A stretch of 64,000 bases of DNA from the NCBI RefSeq assembly GCF_019649055.1, contig NW_026570354.1:62001-126000 (forward strand). Direction: 5' to 3'. Below are positions 60,341 to 64,000 of this stretch, piece by piece. The position numbers were made by a program, and so were the translations under genes. The notes under the pieces are model-generated. The model did not search any database and was not told where the DNA came from. It saw nothing but the letters and a program-made list of their open reading frames with translations. The first letter of the stretch is position 1. Each line of letters opens with the position of its first letter. The DNA is from Paramacrobiotus metropolitanus. Its lineage: Eukaryota > Tardigrada > Eutardigrada > Parachela > Macrobiotidae.

Positions 60341-60957
60341 CCGCCATTGTTTGAGCAAGCAAAGTAATCAGTTTCTTCAAAGAAATGCTGAGCCGAAGCA
60401 ATTAGTGACACGACGGTTTTTAATGGCTTGTTTGACCAACGGCCTTTGTCTTTGCATGCGGCACGCATTCACCCGCCGTCCCAGAGTCATCTGCCTTTCA
60501 TTTGTTTTACTCAGCGGTCCAGCTGAACATTCTCTGTACTAGACATAGCGCAACAAAACACCGTAAACTCTGAATGCGCTTCCTGAGAAATTAAACTTAA
60601 TCGAAAAACAAATCAACGCGTTATAAAAAAATTGACTGTATAATGTCAATCGAGCTCTGTCTCTTGAGCTTATCAAACACACCGATTTTGGATATCATTG
60701 AAACTACCAACGTTATAACGATAAACGTGCAGGGGCGGTACGGTCCCAACATCCCAGAAACAGCTTCTGGATATTTAGATTTTTAAATGAATCGGTATTC
60801 AAATTTCCAATGTGTGAAAAGCTTTTACAAAAGACGCTCCAAAAGTAAATTTCCCAATTTTGCCTCCCTGCCATTTGAAGTAATAGTCATGTGATTTATT
60901 TTTAGTTGTATAAGCAATTATGTAAACAAATTAGAGACATACGAATCAAAAGATTCA

Positions 60958-61311
60958 ATGAAGAACTGGGAAAACGAAAAACAGAATAGCAATACTACTT
61001 ATACATCAATTTCCACGGGTTTTTTTGAAGTTCGTTCTTTTTATTACCACTTCCGTTCCTGTTATAATCTCAACAGCAAATTTAAAGTACCAGCTACGAA
61101 TACTGTTCTTAATATCACTGCGATAACAGAATGGTTTGAAAAATTTCCGGATGAGAGCAAACCTTTTTTTTCTCCACGACCCCGGAATCCTCTTTTTCAG
61201 CCTTCTTGCTGATATGAATCCAAAAGTTCTTGGCATTAATAAAAAGGAAATTTCATGCGCAGTCATGCGGGTCTTGGACACAAATAACTTCAAGTTGTAC
61301 CGACGACAGTA
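60958..61311 (+). pseudogene. Possible transposase N-terminal remnant
   Basis: The frame reads FYYHFRSCYNLNSKF, AITEWFEKFPDESKPFF and PRPRNPLF, an arrangement like the helix-turn-helix plus F-x-x-x-G-S-V-x-x-x-x-G-R-P start of Tc1/mariner-like transposases. After a TGA the next frame continues NPKVLGINKKEISCAVMRVL and LYRRQ, which would be the second HTH. The catalytic DDE part is not recognisable. Similarity is judged by eye and is weak. Confidence 0.35.
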
Positions 61312-62208
61312 ATGTTTTACAAGAAATTTTCGATTTTTTACCGTCTGGCACCTTGAGCAGCTCTGGGGTTTTTCTACCTAGTCATCGAGAGTTTTTACTT
61401 TTCTGGAAAAGCGTTGCAAAGAAGTTATTTTGTTTCGTTCATGGAATTAGGACAGAAAAGAATTCCTAATCTGATGATATTTGTTGCTTTTCGAAAAGTG
61501 AGCAGGATGACTGAGACTAACAAAGACTGTCAGGGTAAAACCCGTGGCAAAGTGCCGAAAACCTTGGACGGCTTTCTCGGCAGTTCTTCTCCGTTTGATT
61601 GTAGTTAGGTAGAGTTATATTTTATTTTGGTTCGTAATGAAGGACGTTTCTAAAAATATGGTTCATAAGAAATAAAAGCGTTCAAGCAGGGAGATCCAAA
61701 ATAGGGAAACTTACTTTTGGAGCGTCCTTTGTACAATGTTTCTGCGCAAGATAGAGTTTCCACATTATTTTTTTACCAAACAGCGCTTAGTGAATTTAAA
61801 CCTAGAATTTTTGACTTTAAAACCATATAACCGATTGAGTGAAAGTAAAATAATTTTTCTGCCAACGTAGTAGTGTAGTATGATCATCCCTCTAAGTCAT
61901 CTTTACATTCACACAACTCAAAATCGACTAATAGTGAGTCACGAACATCAGTAGAATGTTACGGAAACACATTTCTGTAACCAATAATTATTGTACTCAA
62001 GGACTTTGTTATATTACTTACATTATACAGAATAGTGAGTACGGCAAGTACTGTTCCAATGTAAGCAACTACTTAAACTTATGCCTCAGTAAGAGTAAGT
62101 CGCAAGCAGACCTGAACTTGTGACCTTTTTGGGTTATATTCCCCTTTACTGTTCCTAGCTTCGCTTCGGTCTTATAGTGCTAGCCTAAAGCGGTGCACTT
62201 TTCTAGTA

Positions 62209-63166
62209 GTATTTTCAGTAGGTAACAAAATTTGTAATTTATCGACCTTAAGACCTTTGCTGTACGACAACTGGTTCACGAACAGCAAACAAAAAACTGA
62301 GAGCGCCATTTTTTTGGGCCACCCGGTACCTTGATTTGTAGCCGGCAGCGGTGCTCTGGTCCGGAGGAAGCCGAAGAACGCGGCCCGGCCGCCACCCGGC
62401 CCACCTTCATCGACCGACAGCAAGGAACAGTTACACGCAGCAGAGAGCAGTTACAGACTTACAGTTGATATTATACAACTCCCATCGGCGCATTTAACGA
62501 TCAACCGAGCACTTGTTTGCTGTTTTCAAGTTCGGTTCCAAAAAAAGTGGTGATTATACGCTTTCTGGTTGGCTTTGACGCTTTTATTGGTGTTTGATGC
62601 TGTCATGCTATGATGCTGCGTCATGCTATGATACTGTTACTCGCTGCTCTTTCTTACGGACCGGAAGTGAGCCTGTCATGTGGGCACAGACTGCAGGGTA
62701 TTGCTTTTGCGGAGAGATAGTCTGAGACAGGCTCAGCTAGGATCGCTCAGCGATTTTAAAGCTGCACGTTGTTGCCTGCCTTGTCTTTTCAACACTGTTT
62801 GGCTTCCCGACATTATGCTGAGCGACATACTGTACATATAATTGCTGATTAGTGATTACACTGACACAACCTGTTTACCCGCTGATTCCTGACCGACTAT
62901 TCACTCTTCTACAGATACAATCTGCTGCGGAATGTTGTGCAGAAACTGTTTTTTGAGAGAATGATATTGTAGAGGCCAGCTGGTTGTTGGTTGTCCCTGT
63001 TTCTGGTTGAGAACCTTTCTGTAGATTCCTGCTATCATCTCTTGTACGGTTGAGACTGATCTCTTACACCACTGGTTGCCGATTTCTAACCTAACTTGGC
63101 TTTACATCTGGACTTTGATGTATTTTCCGTCAACACCTTCTCACCGACAATATCCTGGATGAGTTG
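62209..63166. other. Intergenic DNA
   Basis: No supported gene. Contains the minus-strand copy of the GC-rich repeat (62300-62358), whose short minus-strand frame is not convincing as a protein. Confidence 0.45.
62300..62358 (-). repeat. Dispersed GC-rich repeat, copy 2
   Basis: The reverse complement carries GCACCGCTGCCGG and TACCGGGTGGCCCAAAAAAATGGCG, matching 57894-57975 with an internal deletion of ~20 bp. Confidence 0.55.
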
Positions 63167-63472
63167 ATGTATCTCATCCTTCTCCAGCCGCACGTGTACA
63201 GTCTGTACGGCCACCGTGTTCCGGCCGCTGATATGGACTCACTGCCAGCCGGAAGCCGTCCCACTGGCCCAGTCACTTACCGGCAAACCATTTCCTGCTA
63301 CAAGACCAAAAGGGAATACTACTTGTACCGTTGTACGGTTGTACCATACTTCAGGCGCGCTGTACTCGTTTGGGCCAGAGCGACCTTGAGAATCGAGCCC
63401 GAAAACCGCAGAGTCGCTGCACATTACTGCTGCTGCTTTCAACTGCTGTGGAAAGGCTTTGAAATCCTTTAG
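63167..63472 (+). CDS. Hypothetical 101-aa ORF
   Basis: ATG-started frame of moderate GC, with HVYSLYGHRVPAADMDSLPA and TISCYKTKREYYLYRCTVVP. No domain recognised, no splice or promoter support. It could be an exon of a gene that extends beyond the window, or chance. Confidence 0.2.
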   Translation: MYLILLQPHVYSLYGHRVPAADMDSLPAGSRPTGPVTYRQTISCYKTKREYYLYRCTVVPYFRRAVLVWARATLRIEPENRRVAAHYCCCFQLLWKGFEIL

Positions 63473-64000
63473 GAATAAGTCAGCTGATTCAGTCAGCGTG
63501 TAATATAAATGCAAAGTGCTGACGTCATAAATTTGATCGAATTTCTAGCGATTTCCGCAGGGAATCACTCGTTGGCTTCGCCCGACAAATGGGTTATTGA
63601 CACAAGTATAATTCATAAGGTAACATAAGAAAACTGCTGGAAATAAATTTCTTGAAACAAAACAGAAATAATTCCTAATTTTTCGCGGCAAAAGAAAACA
63701 CAGAGTTTACAGCAAAGGTAAACGTTCGCACCAGGCGCAAAGCTGATGCTCGTTTTGATGCGGGAACTGGCAGAAATCCTATAAAAAAATCATAAATTAT
63801 TAAGAATTCCTTGTAAAGCATTTCGTAATGCATGGTTTAAATTAATAAACGAGTACTGTACTGCTACCCTGCACTTGTCCAGACTTTTGTACGGTTTGAG
63901 CCTACTGCACTGTAGGCGAGTGAGAGCTAAAGCCGCTCACGTTCAGTCAGCTGCCTGCTCTCTGCACGCAGTTGCAGGCCGTGTATGTGAATCGTGAATG
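63473..64000. other. Right-edge intergenic DNA
   Basis: AT-rich, no feature that I can support. Confidence 0.4.

Larger units (their letters stand above)
59200..62210. mobile_element. ~3-kb decayed DNA transposon with terminal inverted repeats
   Basis: GCACCG...TATAAGACCGAAGC...ACAGTAAAGGG at 59210-59273 is inverted at 62138-62196 with ~85% match by eye, so the ends are terminal inverted repeats of ~60 bp. Inside are a helix-turn-helix-like transposase remnant (60958-61311), a direct repeat pair (about 59700-59900 and 61925-62140, sharing AGGACTTTGTTRTATTACTT and CATTATACAGAATRGTGAG), the second copy of the 180-bp hairpin repeat, and a minisatellite. The nesting suggests several insertions of related elements sharing an ACCGAAGCGAAG core. 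No intact transposase. Confidence 0.6.

Noticed and set aside
62172-62423. Gly/Pro-rich minus-strand ORF as a protein gene
   Set aside because: It overlaps the dispersed GC-rich repeat, and two frames are equally similar between copies, so repeat similarity explains it.
1-64000. tRNA genes
   Set aside because: TCGAA-type strings in the satellite and at scattered sites lack matching A-box and acceptor-stem complementarity; none could be folded by eye.

Overview
This is eukaryotic nuclear DNA. It has spliced genes with GT-AG introns, TATA boxes, AATAAA signals, a seven-transmembrane receptor, Ig-like domains and a near-nucleosome-length satellite. An ecdysozoan invertebrate is likely. My best guess is a tardigrade, because a secreted animal intradiol dioxygenase and a lineage-type F-box protein with an unfamiliar N-terminal region sit together; this is inference, not proof.

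Layout. 1-30870 is one tandem satellite array with a ~163-bp monomer (about 190 copies), open at the left edge of the window. It is broken by one N at 2390, and left of the N the monomers are indel-rich. The array ends sharply at ~30870. From 31 to 36 kb there is a five-exon minus-strand F-box gene (32061-35777). Its first intron consists almost entirely of a perfect 64-bp-arm inverted-repeat element flanked by TA, so it looks like an intron made by a transposon. From 36.4 to 37.6 kb there are a disordered 275-codon ORF and a C2H2 zinc-finger exon. From 38.6 to 41.2 kb lie relics: an Ig-domain pseudogene, a frameshifted protein-kinase pseudogene and an 83-nt hairpin.

From 42 to 51 kb are the best protein genes. 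They are a secreted intradiol ring-cleavage dioxygenase (minus, four exons, all four iron ligands present), an 85-residue secreted Arg/Ser/Tyr/Gly-rich peptide (minus, two exons), an intronless class A GPCR (plus, 366 aa) and a two-Ig-domain protein (plus) with an apparent frameshift. The Ig gene is the paralogue of the 38.6-kb pseudogene. From 51.4 to 64 kb the DNA is gene-poor. It holds a ~290-bp inverted-repeat element, a two-exon single-pass membrane protein (54759-55720), several hairpins and dispersed repeats, and a ~3-kb decayed DNA transposon (59.2-62.2 kb).

The genes do not form an operon or an obvious pathway. Two intergenic sites (44.43-44.51 and 56.37-56.45 kb) share a two-part motif in which one half is flipped relative to the other. 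All gene models were assembled by eye from reading frames, splice motifs and phase. No search, RNA evidence or alignment program was available.
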